Part shown: positions 26,680 to 35,110 of the stretch, piece by piece | Numbering within the stretch: position 1 is the stretch's first letter | Layout: every line of letters starts with the position of its first letter | From: Actinocatenispora comari | GTDB taxonomy: Bacteria > Actinomycetota > Actinomycetes > Mycobacteriales > Micromonosporaceae | Direction: 5' to 3' | DNA: 64,000 nucleotides | Assembly: GCF_017312725.1 (NCBI RefSeq) | Contig: NZ_BOPO01000006.1 | Coordinates: forward strand, 1-64,000 | The notes under the pieces: generated by a model | What the model was told of the DNA's origin: nothing | Database searches by the model: none | The model's input: the letters and a program-made list of their open reading frames with translations, nothing else | Program-made: the position numbers and the translations under genes

Positions 26680-27725
26680 TGCGCCTCCTTGTGCCAAACC
26701 GAGTCGGCGACGCGGCGGAAGTTGCCGCCGAGGATCTTGGCGCAGTCCTCGTCGGAGAAGCCGCGCTGGACGAGCCCGCGGGTGAGGTTCACGAACTCGT
26801 CCATCCAGCTGAACCCGTCCAGTCCCAGGGGTGTGCTGGTGTCGTCGTCCTGGAGGTACTGGACCGCGAAGTCGGAACGCATGGGCAGCGCCCGGAAGTT
26901 CTCGTTGTTGTCGGTGCCGATGCCGACGTGGTCGACGCCGACGAGGTCAGCCACGTAGGCGATATTGTCCAGGCAGGCCCCGAGATCGGGACGTTCCTTG
27001 CTGTCCCTGCGGCACAGAACGTCCCATGCAGTGGTGCCGATGACACCGCCGTGTTCGGCGACCAGCCGCATCAGATCATCCGGCAGGTTGCGCGGGTGCG
27101 GGAACAGTGCTCGGGCGTTGGCGTGGCTGACGATGACCGGCTGCGCCGATCGTTCGACCGCGTCTGCGGCGGTGCGCATGCCTACGTGCGCTAGGTCGAT
27201 GATGACGCCTTGCTCGTTGAGGGCGTTGATGACTTGATTGCCGTACGCGGTCAGCCCGCGGTCGTCGGGTTCCAGGCAGCCACTGCCGATGAGGTTGTGT
27301 TCGTTGTAGGTCAGCTGCATGACGCGAAGACCGAGGAGCTGCAGGACCGGGAGCGTGTTGGCCCAGTCGTCCTCCAGCGGTGAGCCGGTCTGGAAGCCCA
27401 CGATGATGCCGATCTTGCCTTCTTGCTTGGCCTGGTCGAGATCGGCGGTGGTCTGGACCAGCAGCGCGACGTCCGACCGGTCTGCGATGAGCCGACGCAG
27501 GCTGTTGATCTCCTTGATCGCGTCACGGAAGGATGCACCGTAGGCGACGACGGTGACGTTCGCCGCGCTCACCCCGCCTGCCGCTGCGCGCTCAAGCGCG
27601 TAGCGTCCGTCGATCAAGGGTGTGGGCCAGGCCGGATTGGTTGCCCATGCCATGTCTGTGACCAGCGCGGACGCGTGTACTGCTTCGGCGCGCTTGTGTT
27701 GCTCGGTGGTCAGCTGCAGTTGCAT
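26676..27725 (-). CDS. Peptidase M19 (membrane dipeptidase)-like metallohydrolase
   Basis: This 349-residue TIM-barrel protein of the renal-dipeptidase family keeps the zinc-site histidines in IDLAHVGMRT and VSHANARAL and the late aspartate region DHVGIGTDNNEN. The usual first-strand HxD motif is replaced by VTDMAW and the bridging glutamate (EGG) by FQTG, as in a common bacterial subfamily whose activity is poorly characterised. It may cleave a dipeptide, a D-amino-acid peptide or a different amide. The ATG follows AGGAGGCCAAC. The oxidase gene starts inside its stop, and the transporter ends 27 bases upstream. Confidence 0.8.
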   Translation of the reverse strand: MQLQLTTEQHKRAEAVHASALVTDMAWATNPAWPTPLIDGRYALERAAAGGVSAANVTVVAYGASFRDAIKEINSLRRLIADRSDVALLVQTTADLDQAKQEGKIGIIVGFQTGSPLEDDWANTLPVLQLLGLRVMQLTYNEHNLIGSGCLEPDDRGLTAYGNQVINALNEQGVIIDLAHVGMRTAADAVERSAQPVIVSHANARALFPHPRNLPDDLMRLVAEHGGVIGTTAWDVLCRRDSKERPDLGACLDNIAYVADLVGVDHVGIGTDNNENFRALPMRSDFAVQYLQDDDTSTPLGLDGFSWMDEFVNLTRGLVQRGFSDEDCAKILGGNFRRVADSVWHKEAQ

Positions 27726-27752
27726 GTTGGCCTCCTGTGATGGGTGCGGATG

Positions 27753-29078
27753 TCAGTGATCGGCCGGGGCGGGGGGCAGAGTCGTGGATCGCGTCCGGGC
27801 GGGGTTGGTCTCCGGCATGGGCGCGATGATGGCGATGGCGATGGCGCTGATGAGCATCACGTATCCGGCGATGTAGAGGCTGGGATGCGCCGAGGACGCG
27901 AGCGCGGTGGCGATCAGCGGGGCGGTGCCGCCCAGTACCGCGGTCAACGCAGCGTAGGGAACGCCGATCCCGGATGCCCGAACCTCTGGCGGGAACAGTT
28001 CGCAGAACGTGCTTGCCTCCATGCTCGCCGCGCCCGCCACCAACACGGTGCCGATCAGGTCCAGTGCGAGGAACGCGGCCAGATCGCCGGTGAGCAGGAA
28101 CCGCAGCAGCGGATATGCCAACACCAGGAACCCGACGAAGGTCATCAGAATCAGTGGCTTGCGTCCAATCCGGTCCGACAGCGCACCAAAGGCCGGCAAC
28201 AGGATCGTGTACACCGCAGTGGAGATCATCGCGGCGAACAGGCCGGTGGACAGGGGCAGGTCCGCGACAAGGTGCCCGAGTGTCGGCAGAAACACCAGCC
28301 ACAGATAGAACGGCACGGTGGACATCTGCAGGCCCATGACTCGAAGGCACGACAGCGGATGTTCCCGGATCGCCTGCAGCAAGGGCTGTCTGACGACTCG
28401 GTTCTGCCGTGCTGCATGTTCGAACTCGGGTGTCTCGGGCACCCGCGATCGCAGATACAGGCCGACCAGCGCCAGCAAGGCGCCGAGCAGGAACGGGATG
28501 CGCCAGCCCCAGACGCCGAGCGCATCCTGCGGTACCCACCGCGTGACCGCGGTGGCGACGCCGGTGGCGAGCAGGGTGGCAAGGCCGGCCGAGGCCATGT
28601 TCAGGGAGCCGAAGAAGCCGACGCGTCGACCGTTCGCATGTTCGACGACGAAGGTGATTCCACCCTGGAACTCTCCGCCGTAGGCGAATCCCTGCACCAT
28701 GCGAAACAGCAGGAACAGCAACGGAGCCGCGAGCCCGATGGCTCCATACGTTGGCGTAACGGCAATACCAAGGCTGCCGAGCCCGGTGAGCAGGATCGTC
28801 AACGACAACAGTTGCCGCCGTCCGTGCCTGTCACCGTACGGCGACAAGATCACCGCCCCCAGCGGCCGCATCAAGAATCCCACCGCGAACGTGCCGTAGC
28901 TGGCGAACAACCCGACGACGGGGTCGTGCGTGGGAAAGATGACCGGTGTGAAGACGACCGCCATGTAGCTGTAGATGGTCCAGTCGAACCACTCGACCAG
29001 GGTGCCGATGATGCCCGCTGCGATGGGCGCTCGGCTCACGTTCGACCGTGGTGCGAAGTCGGTGCCGTTGGCTATCAC
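27753..29078 (-). CDS. MFS transporter, metabolite:H+ symporter (MHS) family
   Basis: The 441-residue protein has about twelve membrane helices. The start region GTLVEWFDWTIYSYMAVV and the loop GDRHGRRQLLSLTI are characteristic of the MHS family (ProP, KgtP, shikimate transporters); FRMVQGFAYGGEFQGGITFV is the family's helix-5 motif and SDRIGRKPLIL the mid-protein loop repeat. It imports a small acid or zwitterion by proton symport. The start is GTG at 29078 with GAGGAG upstream. It is the first gene of the operon with the M19 and oxidase genes, so it likely imports their substrate. Confidence 0.88.
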   Translation of the reverse strand: MIANGTDFAPRSNVSRAPIAAGIIGTLVEWFDWTIYSYMAVVFTPVIFPTHDPVVGLFASYGTFAVGFLMRPLGAVILSPYGDRHGRRQLLSLTILLTGLGSLGIAVTPTYGAIGLAAPLLFLLFRMVQGFAYGGEFQGGITFVVEHANGRRVGFFGSLNMASAGLATLLATGVATAVTRWVPQDALGVWGWRIPFLLGALLALVGLYLRSRVPETPEFEHAARQNRVVRQPLLQAIREHPLSCLRVMGLQMSTVPFYLWLVFLPTLGHLVADLPLSTGLFAAMISTAVYTILLPAFGALSDRIGRKPLILMTFVGFLVLAYPLLRFLLTGDLAAFLALDLIGTVLVAGAASMEASTFCELFPPEVRASGIGVPYAALTAVLGGTAPLIATALASSAHPSLYIAGYVMLISAIAIAIIAPMPETNPARTRSTTLPPAPADH

Positions 29079-29142
29079 TAGAGACGGCTCCTCTCAGGAC
29101 AGGGGCTAACCGCCCGCCGCCCTGGACGATCCCGCTCTGAAT

Positions 29143-29155
29143 GCGGACCGTCCGC
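29143..29155. promoter_or_regulatory. Palindrome upstream of the MHS operon, candidate IclR operator
   Basis: GCGGACCGTCCGC is a perfect 6+6 palindrome around one base, 65 bases before the transporter start and between it and the IclR gene. IclR-family operators are short palindromes of this kind. Confidence 0.35.
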
Positions 29156-29215
29156 CCGTGCGGCGGGCAGGCTGCAGCAACCGACGCCCTGGCGCCGGTG
29201 TGGGAGTTCCCGCGA

Positions 29216-30013
29216 CTACGCGGGATCCGAAGACTGTTGGATGGTTAACGTCGGTCGGGAGATCTCTTCGGCGGCGTGCACCAGGTCGGGAAGCAGCTCC
29301 CGCATCCGGACAGCAGTCAGGCGGCTGTCGGGCCCATAGAGGCTCAGCGCGGCAGGCCGACCATCGGGCGAGGCCAGCCGCACCGCGACACCACTACCCA
29401 CAGCACCGTGCCAGCTCTCACTAAGCGCAAAGCCGTCCTGCCTGATTCTGGCGACGTCGCGATGGACCTCGTGCGCATCGATCTGGACGCGGCCCACCTC
29501 GGGGATGTCCACGCCGTGGCAAGCAGCGTCGCTGACGAGGCGTTCGACCTCCTCGTCGGGAAGCTGCGACAACAACAACCGACCCGTTGCGCCGATGTGC
29601 AGCGGATAAGGCCGGCCGATCTGTGTGCTGTAACGCAATGCCAGAGGGCTCTCGAGCTGAAAGACCGTGACCCGCCAGCCCCCCGACGCCACCGACACCG
29701 CGACCGTCTCCTTGGTCGCCTTGTGCAGCTTCTCCGCCCACGGCCGGGCCAGCGTCAACAGGTCGTAGGACTGCTGCCACGACGCCCCGAACTCCATGAC
29801 GCGATGAGACAACGCGTACTTCTGCGTCCGATCGTCAAGCGTCAGCAACCCGGAGCGATGCAGCGACACCATGATCCGCTGCACCGTCGTCTTACTGATA
29901 CCAGTCCGCCCAGCCAGTTCCCGCACGCTCTGCGCTTCCGTGCTCGCCGCAATAGCGAACAGCACGTCACAAGCCTGCTCGACGACCTGCACTCCGCCTT
30001 TTGTCTCGTCCAT
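29216..30013 (-). CDS. IclR-family transcriptional regulator
   Basis: The 265-residue protein has an N-terminal winged helix (VRELAGRTGISKTTVQRIMV, then GLLTLDDRTQKYALSHRVME) and a GAF-like effector domain (from about residue 80, with ALRYSTQIGRPYPLHIGATG and GFALSESWHGAVGSGVAVRL). It lies upstream of, and in the same direction as, the MHS-M19-oxidase operon, separated by 137 bases with their own palindrome, so it is the probable local regulator. The effector is presumably the imported compound or a product. The ATG at 30013 has a weak AGGAGAG-like site just upstream. Confidence 0.85.
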   Translation of the reverse strand: MDETKGGVQVVEQACDVLFAIAASTEAQSVRELAGRTGISKTTVQRIMVSLHRSGLLTLDDRTQKYALSHRVMEFGASWQQSYDLLTLARPWAEKLHKATKETVAVSVASGGWRVTVFQLESPLALRYSTQIGRPYPLHIGATGRLLLSQLPDEEVERLVSDAACHGVDIPEVGRVQIDAHEVHRDVARIRQDGFALSESWHGAVGSGVAVRLASPDGRPAALSLYGPDSRLTAVRMRELLPDLVHAAEEISRPTLTIQQSSDPA

Positions 30014-30039
30014 AGAACTCTCCTACACCACCCAACCTG

Positions 30040-30067
30040 GGACAGTGGTCCGGGACGCTGTCCCAAC
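30040..30067. promoter_or_regulatory. Inverted repeat upstream of the IclR gene, candidate autoregulatory operator
   Basis: TGGGACAG (30040-30047) and CTGTCCCA (30060-30067) form a perfect 8-bp inverted repeat with a 12-base spacer, starting 27 bases before the IclR gene. The spacing fits an autoregulatory site for a dimeric regulator. Confidence 0.45.
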
Positions 30068-30737
30068 ACGATGGCCCTGGTGATGCGCCTTTGTCAACAG
30101 CGCAAACCCAGATGCTTGCCCACCGCACGCCAACGGAGCACCCAACGGTGACGACTGACCAGTCAGAGCGGGTCAAATACGGCATCTCTTCGCCACGAGG
30201 ACGCCAGTGCCCGACCGCGCCGGCACTGGCAGGTGAGCAAACTCGCCGCAGCCAGGACGGCGCCGTTGCCGACGTGCTGTCGCCAGCGGACCGGCGTCGT
30301 ACGGCGCTTTGTGTCGGCTTCCGCTGAGTCTCGGCACGGGATCCTTTGGTCGTCGATGCTGAGCGCACGCTCCACCAAAGCAGAGGTGCCCCGGCCGGGA
30401 AGGCCGTTCGCTAGTGCTGTGACCGCATAGGTTCGCCGGGTTGCTGGTCGTGAGGGTTGGATGTGGGGTGACGTCCGATCCGACCACTGGAGGCGTGGCG
30501 ACTGAGCTGTCCGTGCGCGCAGACTGACCGATCAGGAGGGCAGCGGACCCCGGCCCGACGCGCCTACCTGCGCTGACGCAGCGCCAACGCCCACCACCGC
30601 GACACTCTCGCCGCCGAACGCGAGGAGCGCGCCCGCCTCCGCAAAGAGAACGGCATCCGCTGGGCGGGCGCCCTCTCCAAACCGTGGCACGATCCAACGC
30701 GGCGAACTGATGCGTTCGAAGCACCTCAGTGCCGATG
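30068..30737. other. Non-coding stretch with possible insertion-sequence remnant
   Basis: No intact gene is seen. At 30415-30450 GTGCTGTGACCGCATAGGTT resembles the terminal end of an actinobacterial insertion sequence, and the plus-strand frame near 30600-30660 reads AAEREERARLRKENGIRW, similar to the leucine/arginine-rich region of small transposase or recombinase accessory proteins. Both are eroded. Confidence 0.35.
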
Positions 30738-31442
30738 TCATCGGTCGCCGGTTCTTGGCGTCACCAACCCGGTCTCGTAGGCGATCACGACCAGCTGAGC
30801 GCGGTCCCGGGCACCGAGTTTGATCATGGTCCGGCTGACATGAGTCTTCGCAGTGGTGTGCGACAGCGTCAGGTGTTCGGCGATCTCCCGGTTGGACAGA
30901 CCGGCGCCGACCAGGGTGAGCACCTCGCGCTCGCGGGGTGTGAGCGGGGCCAGCGTGGGAACTGCGGTGGGCGCGGGAGGGGAAGCAACATAGGCAGCGA
31001 TCAGCCGCTTGGTGATCGTCGGCGAGAGCAGCGCCTCTCCTGCCGACGCGACCCGGACCGAGCGGAACAGCTCGTCGGGCCCGGTGTCTTTGAGCAGGAA
31101 CCCGGCCGCGCCGGCACGCAGCGCCTCGAACACGTAGGCATCCAGCGCGTAGTTGGTGAGGATCACGACACGAACGCGGGCCAGCGCGGCGTCGGCGGCG
31201 ATGCGGCGGGTGGCGTCGATGCCGTTGGTGCCGGGCATCTGGACATCCATCAGGACCACATCCGGGACCAGCGCACGAACCAACGGGAGTGCCTCGTCCC
31301 CGTTGGCCGCCTCGCCAACGACCTCGATGTCGGGCTCTGAGTTCAGCAGCGCTGCGAAGCCGGCGCGGATCAGCTGCTGATCGTCGGCGAGTACGACACG
31401 AAGTCGGTCCCTGGAGGGCGAGTCGTCTGCCACTGGCGTCAT
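30738..31442 (-). CDS. NarL/FixJ-type response regulator
   Basis: The 234-residue regulator has a receiver domain (DD at about 20-21, phospho-acceptor in DVVLMDVQMPG, conserved T in VILTNY and K in FLLKDTG) and a C-terminal LuxR helix-turn-helix (LTPREREVLTLVGAGLSNRE, then IAEHLTLSHTTAKTHVSRTM). It overlaps the histidine kinase stop by four bases (ATGA), so the pair is co-translated. It would bind DNA after phosphorylation by that kinase. Its targets are not evident; the membrane-protein gene upstream of the kinase is the first candidate partner. Confidence 0.92.
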   Translation of the reverse strand: MTPVADDSPSRDRLRVVLADDQQLIRAGFAALLNSEPDIEVVGEAANGDEALPLVRALVPDVVLMDVQMPGTNGIDATRRIAADAALARVRVVILTNYALDAYVFEALRAGAAGFLLKDTGPDELFRSVRVASAGEALLSPTITKRLIAAYVASPPAPTAVPTLAPLTPREREVLTLVGAGLSNREIAEHLTLSHTTAKTHVSRTMIKLGARDRAQLVVIAYETGLVTPRTGDR

Positions 31443-32593
31443 CGGTGTGCCTTCTGCTCGCTGTCGGTCGGCACGGGCAGTTCGGCCTGCACCCGGAACC
31501 CGGCCTCGTACGGTCCGGTTTCCAGCCGGCCGCCGACCGATGCCACGCGCTCCCGCATCCCCACCAACCCGACTCCGCTGCCCGCCGCCGCTTCGGCCGG
31601 GCGGCGGGCGCGGCCGTTGACCACGGTGATGCAGAGTCCACGGTTACGTGCCACGGTCACCACCACCTCCGATCCGGGTGAATGCCGGCCGGCGTTGCTG
31701 AGGGCCTCCTGCACGATGCGATACGCCGCCCGGTCGACGTGCGGCGGGATCCCCGTATGATCGAACGCCGCGTCGCAGGTGACGACCAGCCCGGTCGAGC
31801 GCGCGGCCGTCAGCAGCTCGGGCAGCCGATCGAGACCAGGCCCGGGTTCGTCTGCGGCATCGTGTGCCCCGGCATCGACCCTACGCAGCACCTCGACGGT
31901 CGAGCGCAGTTCCTGCAACGCGCTGGAGCTCGCGTCCCGGATGTTCTCCAGCGCATCAGGGACGCGGTCCGGTTCCCGGCCCATCAGGTGCGTCGCCATC
32001 GCGGCCTGGACGTTGATCACCGAGATGTTGTGGGTGAGCGAGTCGTGTAGTTCCCGGGCAATGCGCAGCCGCTCCTGTTCGGCGCCATGCTGCGCGGCGA
32101 CCTCGGCACGCAACCGCTCCTGTTCCAACAGCCGCCGCTTGGTACGCAGGGAGACACCCGCGCTCGCGGCGGCCACCATCCAGCCGACGATCCAGGCCGG
32201 GCCCACGGTTGCCGCAGCGATGCTGAGGCCGTGCCCGAGTCCGGCGGCGAACGAGCCCAGGCAGACCCCGGCCACCGTGACACTGGCGAGAGCGGACCGG
32301 CCGGCAAGCATCGCGCCGAACACCGCGGCGGTGGCCGGTGCCGGCGCAAAGATGCTCGCATATCCCAAGGCATAGAACACGGTGGGTGCAATCCCCGTGA
32401 CCACCAGCACCAGTGCGGCGTATCGGTCAACCCAGGGCGAAACCAAGGCGGGAACGGCAAGCAGCAGTACGCCACCGACGTCCAGCACCCGCAGCGGGGC
32501 GTGCGCCGGGGCGCTGGCGGTGGCCGCGACGCAGAACGCGGCGAGCAACACCCCCAACATGATCCGATGCGGGACCCACGACCTCCCGAGCAT
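31439..32593 (-). CDS. Two-component sensor histidine kinase (HisKA_3 / NarL-type)
   Basis: The 384-residue kinase has five or six N-terminal membrane helices (residues about 5-160), a HisKA_3 dimerisation region with the phospho-acceptor histidine in RIARELHDSLTHNISVINVQ, and a HATPase_c domain (YRIVQEALSNAGRHSPGSEV, GSGVGLVGMRERV). The frame continues upstream to 32746 with unlikely composition; the ATG at 32593 is preferred and lies 10 bases after the preceding membrane-protein gene. The sensing part is almost entirely membrane-embedded, suggesting that it detects membrane stress or an embedded ligand. Confidence 0.85.
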   Translation of the reverse strand: MLGRSWVPHRIMLGVLLAAFCVAATASAPAHAPLRVLDVGGVLLLAVPALVSPWVDRYAALVLVVTGIAPTVFYALGYASIFAPAPATAAVFGAMLAGRSALASVTVAGVCLGSFAAGLGHGLSIAAATVGPAWIVGWMVAAASAGVSLRTKRRLLEQERLRAEVAAQHGAEQERLRIARELHDSLTHNISVINVQAAMATHLMGREPDRVPDALENIRDASSSALQELRSTVEVLRRVDAGAHDAADEPGPGLDRLPELLTAARSTGLVVTCDAAFDHTGIPPHVDRAAYRIVQEALSNAGRHSPGSEVVVTVARNRGLCITVVNGRARRPAEAAAGSGVGLVGMRERVASVGGRLETGPYEAGFRVQAELPVPTDSEQKAHR

Positions 32594-32603
32594 GAATGCC
32601 ACC

Positions 32604-33119
32604 CTAAGCGGGGACCCGCGGCGACGACGTCTGTTCGGTCTCCCGGCGTTGCGCCCACGGCCCGCGACACCAGACCCATGCAGACAGCAGCACCAACACC
32701 AGCAGCAGCGCACCGCCGTCGGTGACCGCGCTAGGCAGGAGTCCAAGCACGCCGTGTCGGTCCCGGGCTGCGCTCCACATCTGCGTCGGGATCATCACCC
32801 AGCCCAGGCTCTGCGTGCTGTTGACCACCAGTACCCACCACCACAGCAGCCACGAGCGAGCGACCAGAACCAGTACACCGACGGCATTACCGACGATGTA
32901 CAGGCAGCCGACGACACGGAAGCCCCGGACAAAGTCCGCCGCCGCACCAGCATCATGAGCCGCCCCGGCGTGCCGCATCATCGTCTCGACCAGCGGGGTG
33001 TCCACGATCCAGAAGTTCTGCAGGGCGGAGCCGATCGCGAACGCGAGCGAGCAGACTGCGGTGGCCAGGACGACCGGTCGTGTCGCCCGGCTCGGACGGA
33101 GTCGAGAACGAGTGCGCAT
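32604..33119 (-). CDS. Small multi-pass membrane protein linked to the two-component system
   Basis: The 171-residue protein is not recognised. It has about four hydrophobic segments (VVLATAVCSLAFAIGSA; VVGCLYIVGNAVGVLVLVA; SWLLWWWVLVVNSTQ; GGALLLVLVLLSAWVW) and a basic N-terminus. It ends 10 bases before the kinase start, so it is the first gene of the regulator operon and may modulate or be controlled by the kinase. Confidence 0.7.
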   Translation of the reverse strand: MRTRSRLRPSRATRPVVLATAVCSLAFAIGSALQNFWIVDTPLVETMMRHAGAAHDAGAAADFVRGFRVVGCLYIVGNAVGVLVLVARSWLLWWWVLVVNSTQSLGWVMIPTQMWSAARDRHGVLGLLPSAVTDGGALLLVLVLLSAWVWCRGPWAQRRETEQTSSPRVPA

Positions 33120-33486
33120 GCCACCACGATCGCCTGCCGGGCGATCGAGGGCATCGCACCCGGGAAGCGTTTACCCAGTTGCCCTGGGGAAGTAGCTGGA
33201 CCCATCGACAACCCGCGGCTACTTCCCCGGTAGTACCCGATGGGCCACGCTCAAGGTCGCGGGCCGCCCTGAAACGTCCAGCCGGACCGAAATGCTCTTC
33301 CGTCCGCGTTCAGGCACCTGGGGCGGCACGCTGATCCATCATGTCCGAGCAACGCCGCCGGAAGGCGGCCTTGGGCATTGCGAGACCGCTCAATCAGCGG
33401 TTGTCACGGCCGCCCGGCCGAAAGGGCGTCGGTGACCAAGCATCGCTCGGCGAGCCCGCACCGGGAGTGCTGCCGCCGGTAGGACC

Positions 33487-33657
33487 GGTGCCGATCCCCC
33501 GCCCTTGCCAGTGCTCTGCCACGAGGACCGCGAGTTCGGCGGTGTCGCTGTCGAGGCGTTCGTAGGATCCGACACCGACCAGCTCGTCACCGAGCTGTGC
33601 CGCCACAGCGGCGTGGTCAGGCCCCGGAGCGCGGGTGAGGCGGGCAAGTTCCGGCTC
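33487..33657 (-). pseudogene. GNAT acetyltransferase relic
   Basis: On the minus strand EPELARLTRAPGPDHAAVAA, then ELVGVGSYERLDSDTAELAV and EHWQGRGIGT are a recognisable acetyl-CoA-binding core (Q/RxxGxG/A motif) like the acetyltransferase units linked to CoA-binding proteins. Upstream the frame is not GNAT-like. Downstream the expected continuation appears only in another frame (LVTDALSAGRP near 33390-33425). The gene is frameshifted and truncated. Confidence 0.55.
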
Positions 33658-34091
33658 TACCACCGAGGTCCCGGCACTGGGCCCGCACACCCCGGGCAGA
33701 CGATCATGAGGTGGCCGAGGACCATCCGCGTCGACTGCTGCGTCGCCGCGCCGGCTGGCACGTCGATGACGACGGCGCCGGCGGCCGGTATCGGCGACGG
33801 CGATCGGCCTACGAGGGCGATGATCCGCCGGGTCGCCGACGCGCGAGCTCGGGACCGGTGGCACGCCGCCGTCCTAGTCGACGGCCGAGCCCGACACATC
33901 ACCCGGTGGGATTCGTTGGAGGCAGCGGTCGCCTGGATCGAAGCACGCCGAGACAAGATACCGGAGCGGAACCGACGCATCGCGAGCACGAGCCTTTCGT
34001 CGGGCGCGGAGGCATTCGAGAAGTCGGGCTCTGAGCTGAGGGTCGGTCCTTGGTGCGTCCGATCCCAAGTCGGACCAACGGCGGGCGGCAG
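33658..34091. other. Ambiguous stretch, probably decayed
   Basis: A plus-strand frame ending at 34095 contains RARDRWHAAVLVDGRARHIT followed by RWDSLEAAVAWIEARRDKIP at about 33845-33965, which reads like a small protein domain, but no start with a ribosome-binding site is found and the ends have poor composition. It is left unassigned. Confidence 0.3.
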
Positions 34092-34958
34092 TTAGCTTGA
34101 TTCGGTGTGTTGCTGGAGCTGGTGGAAGGCCGACGCGTGGGGTGCGGTAGCGGCGAGGGTGTAGGTGACGATGGTCAGACCGGGGTCGGCGGAGATTTCC
34201 AGGGCGTCGTAGTCGAGGTCGAGATCGCCGGCGTCGGGGTGGTGGAAGCGTTGTTGTCCGCTGCGGTAGTACTCGACGTCGTGGGCGTCCCAGCGATGCA
34301 CGAAGTCGTCGCTGCGATTCGCGAGCTCGTCAACGAGGTCTGCCAGGTCGGGGTCGTCCGGCGTGCGGGCCGCTTCGGTGCGGAGGCTGCCGACGGCGTC
34401 GTGGGCGATGCGGGGCCAGTCGCGGTAGAAGTGGCGGGCGCACGGGTCGCAGAACACGAACCGGGCCAGGTTCGGCGGCGCCTGGTCGGTGTCGAGGGCG
34501 TCGCGGTACAGGGCTCGGGCGAGCCGGTTGGTGGCCAGGATGTCCAGGTGCGCGTTGCGGACGAACGCGGCGGCGCCGGTCATCGCGTCGAGCAGTTGTT
34601 GGAGGCTTTGGCGCACATGGGAGGCGCCGCCATCGCGGTCGGCGGCGTGGTGGGGGGCGTTGGCGGCGCGCACCAGCGCGGCCAGGTGAGCGTGTTCGAC
34701 GTCGTCGAGGCGCAGGGCGCGGGCGAGGCTGTCGAGGATCTCGTCGGAGACGCCGCGCACGTTGCCGCGTTCCAGACGGGTGTAGTACTCGACGCTGATC
34801 GCGGCGAGCTGGGCGACCTCTGATCGCCGGAGTCCGCTGACCCGGCGTTGCCCGATGTCGGGCAGGCCGACCTCGGCCGGGGTCAGGCGGGCGCGGCGGC
34901 GGGCGCGGCGGCTGGTGAGGAAGCTGCGGATGTCGGCGCGCACGGTGTCGGCTGGCAC
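34092..34958 (-). CDS. XRE-family regulator with MmyB-like ligand domain
   Basis: The 288-residue protein has an N-terminal helix-turn-helix of the MmyB type (FLTSRRARRRARLTPAEVGL, GQRRVSGLRRSEVAQLAAIS, VEYYTRLERG) and a C-terminal domain (from about residue 105, with LDILATNRLARALY, NLARFVFCDP and DFVHRWDAHDV) that in this family binds fatty-acid-like ligands. It is divergent from the DHA2 efflux pump, starts 152 bases from it, and probably represses it until a hydrophobic compound binds. Confidence 0.88.
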   Translation of the reverse strand: MPADTVRADIRSFLTSRRARRRARLTPAEVGLPDIGQRRVSGLRRSEVAQLAAISVEYYTRLERGNVRGVSDEILDSLARALRLDDVEHAHLAALVRAANAPHHAADRDGGASHVRQSLQQLLDAMTGAAAFVRNAHLDILATNRLARALYRDALDTDQAPPNLARFVFCDPCARHFYRDWPRIAHDAVGSLRTEAARTPDDPDLADLVDELANRSDDFVHRWDAHDVEYYRSGQQRFHHPDAGDLDLDYDALEISADPGLTIVTYTLAATAPHASAFHQLQQHTESS

Positions 34959-35110
34959 GCCTCCAGCCTAGGCCAGCGGGCTGGCGTGGGGGCCCTGCCA
35001 GTACCCCTTACAGCGCGGACTCCCAGGTCAGGCAGGTGCGTGGTGTGGTGGATGCAAGGCCGGGCCAGCAGGTTCGGCACCCACGTTTTACGTGAAGGAC
35101 ACCCACTGTC

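Noticed and set aside
27744-29081. A 445-codon plus-strand frame over the MHS transporter
   Set aside because: Charged low-complexity product opposite a clear twelve-helix transporter.
33505-34095. A 196-codon plus-strand gene
   Set aside because: It overlaps the GNAT relic, lacks a ribosome-binding site and only a short middle part reads like protein.
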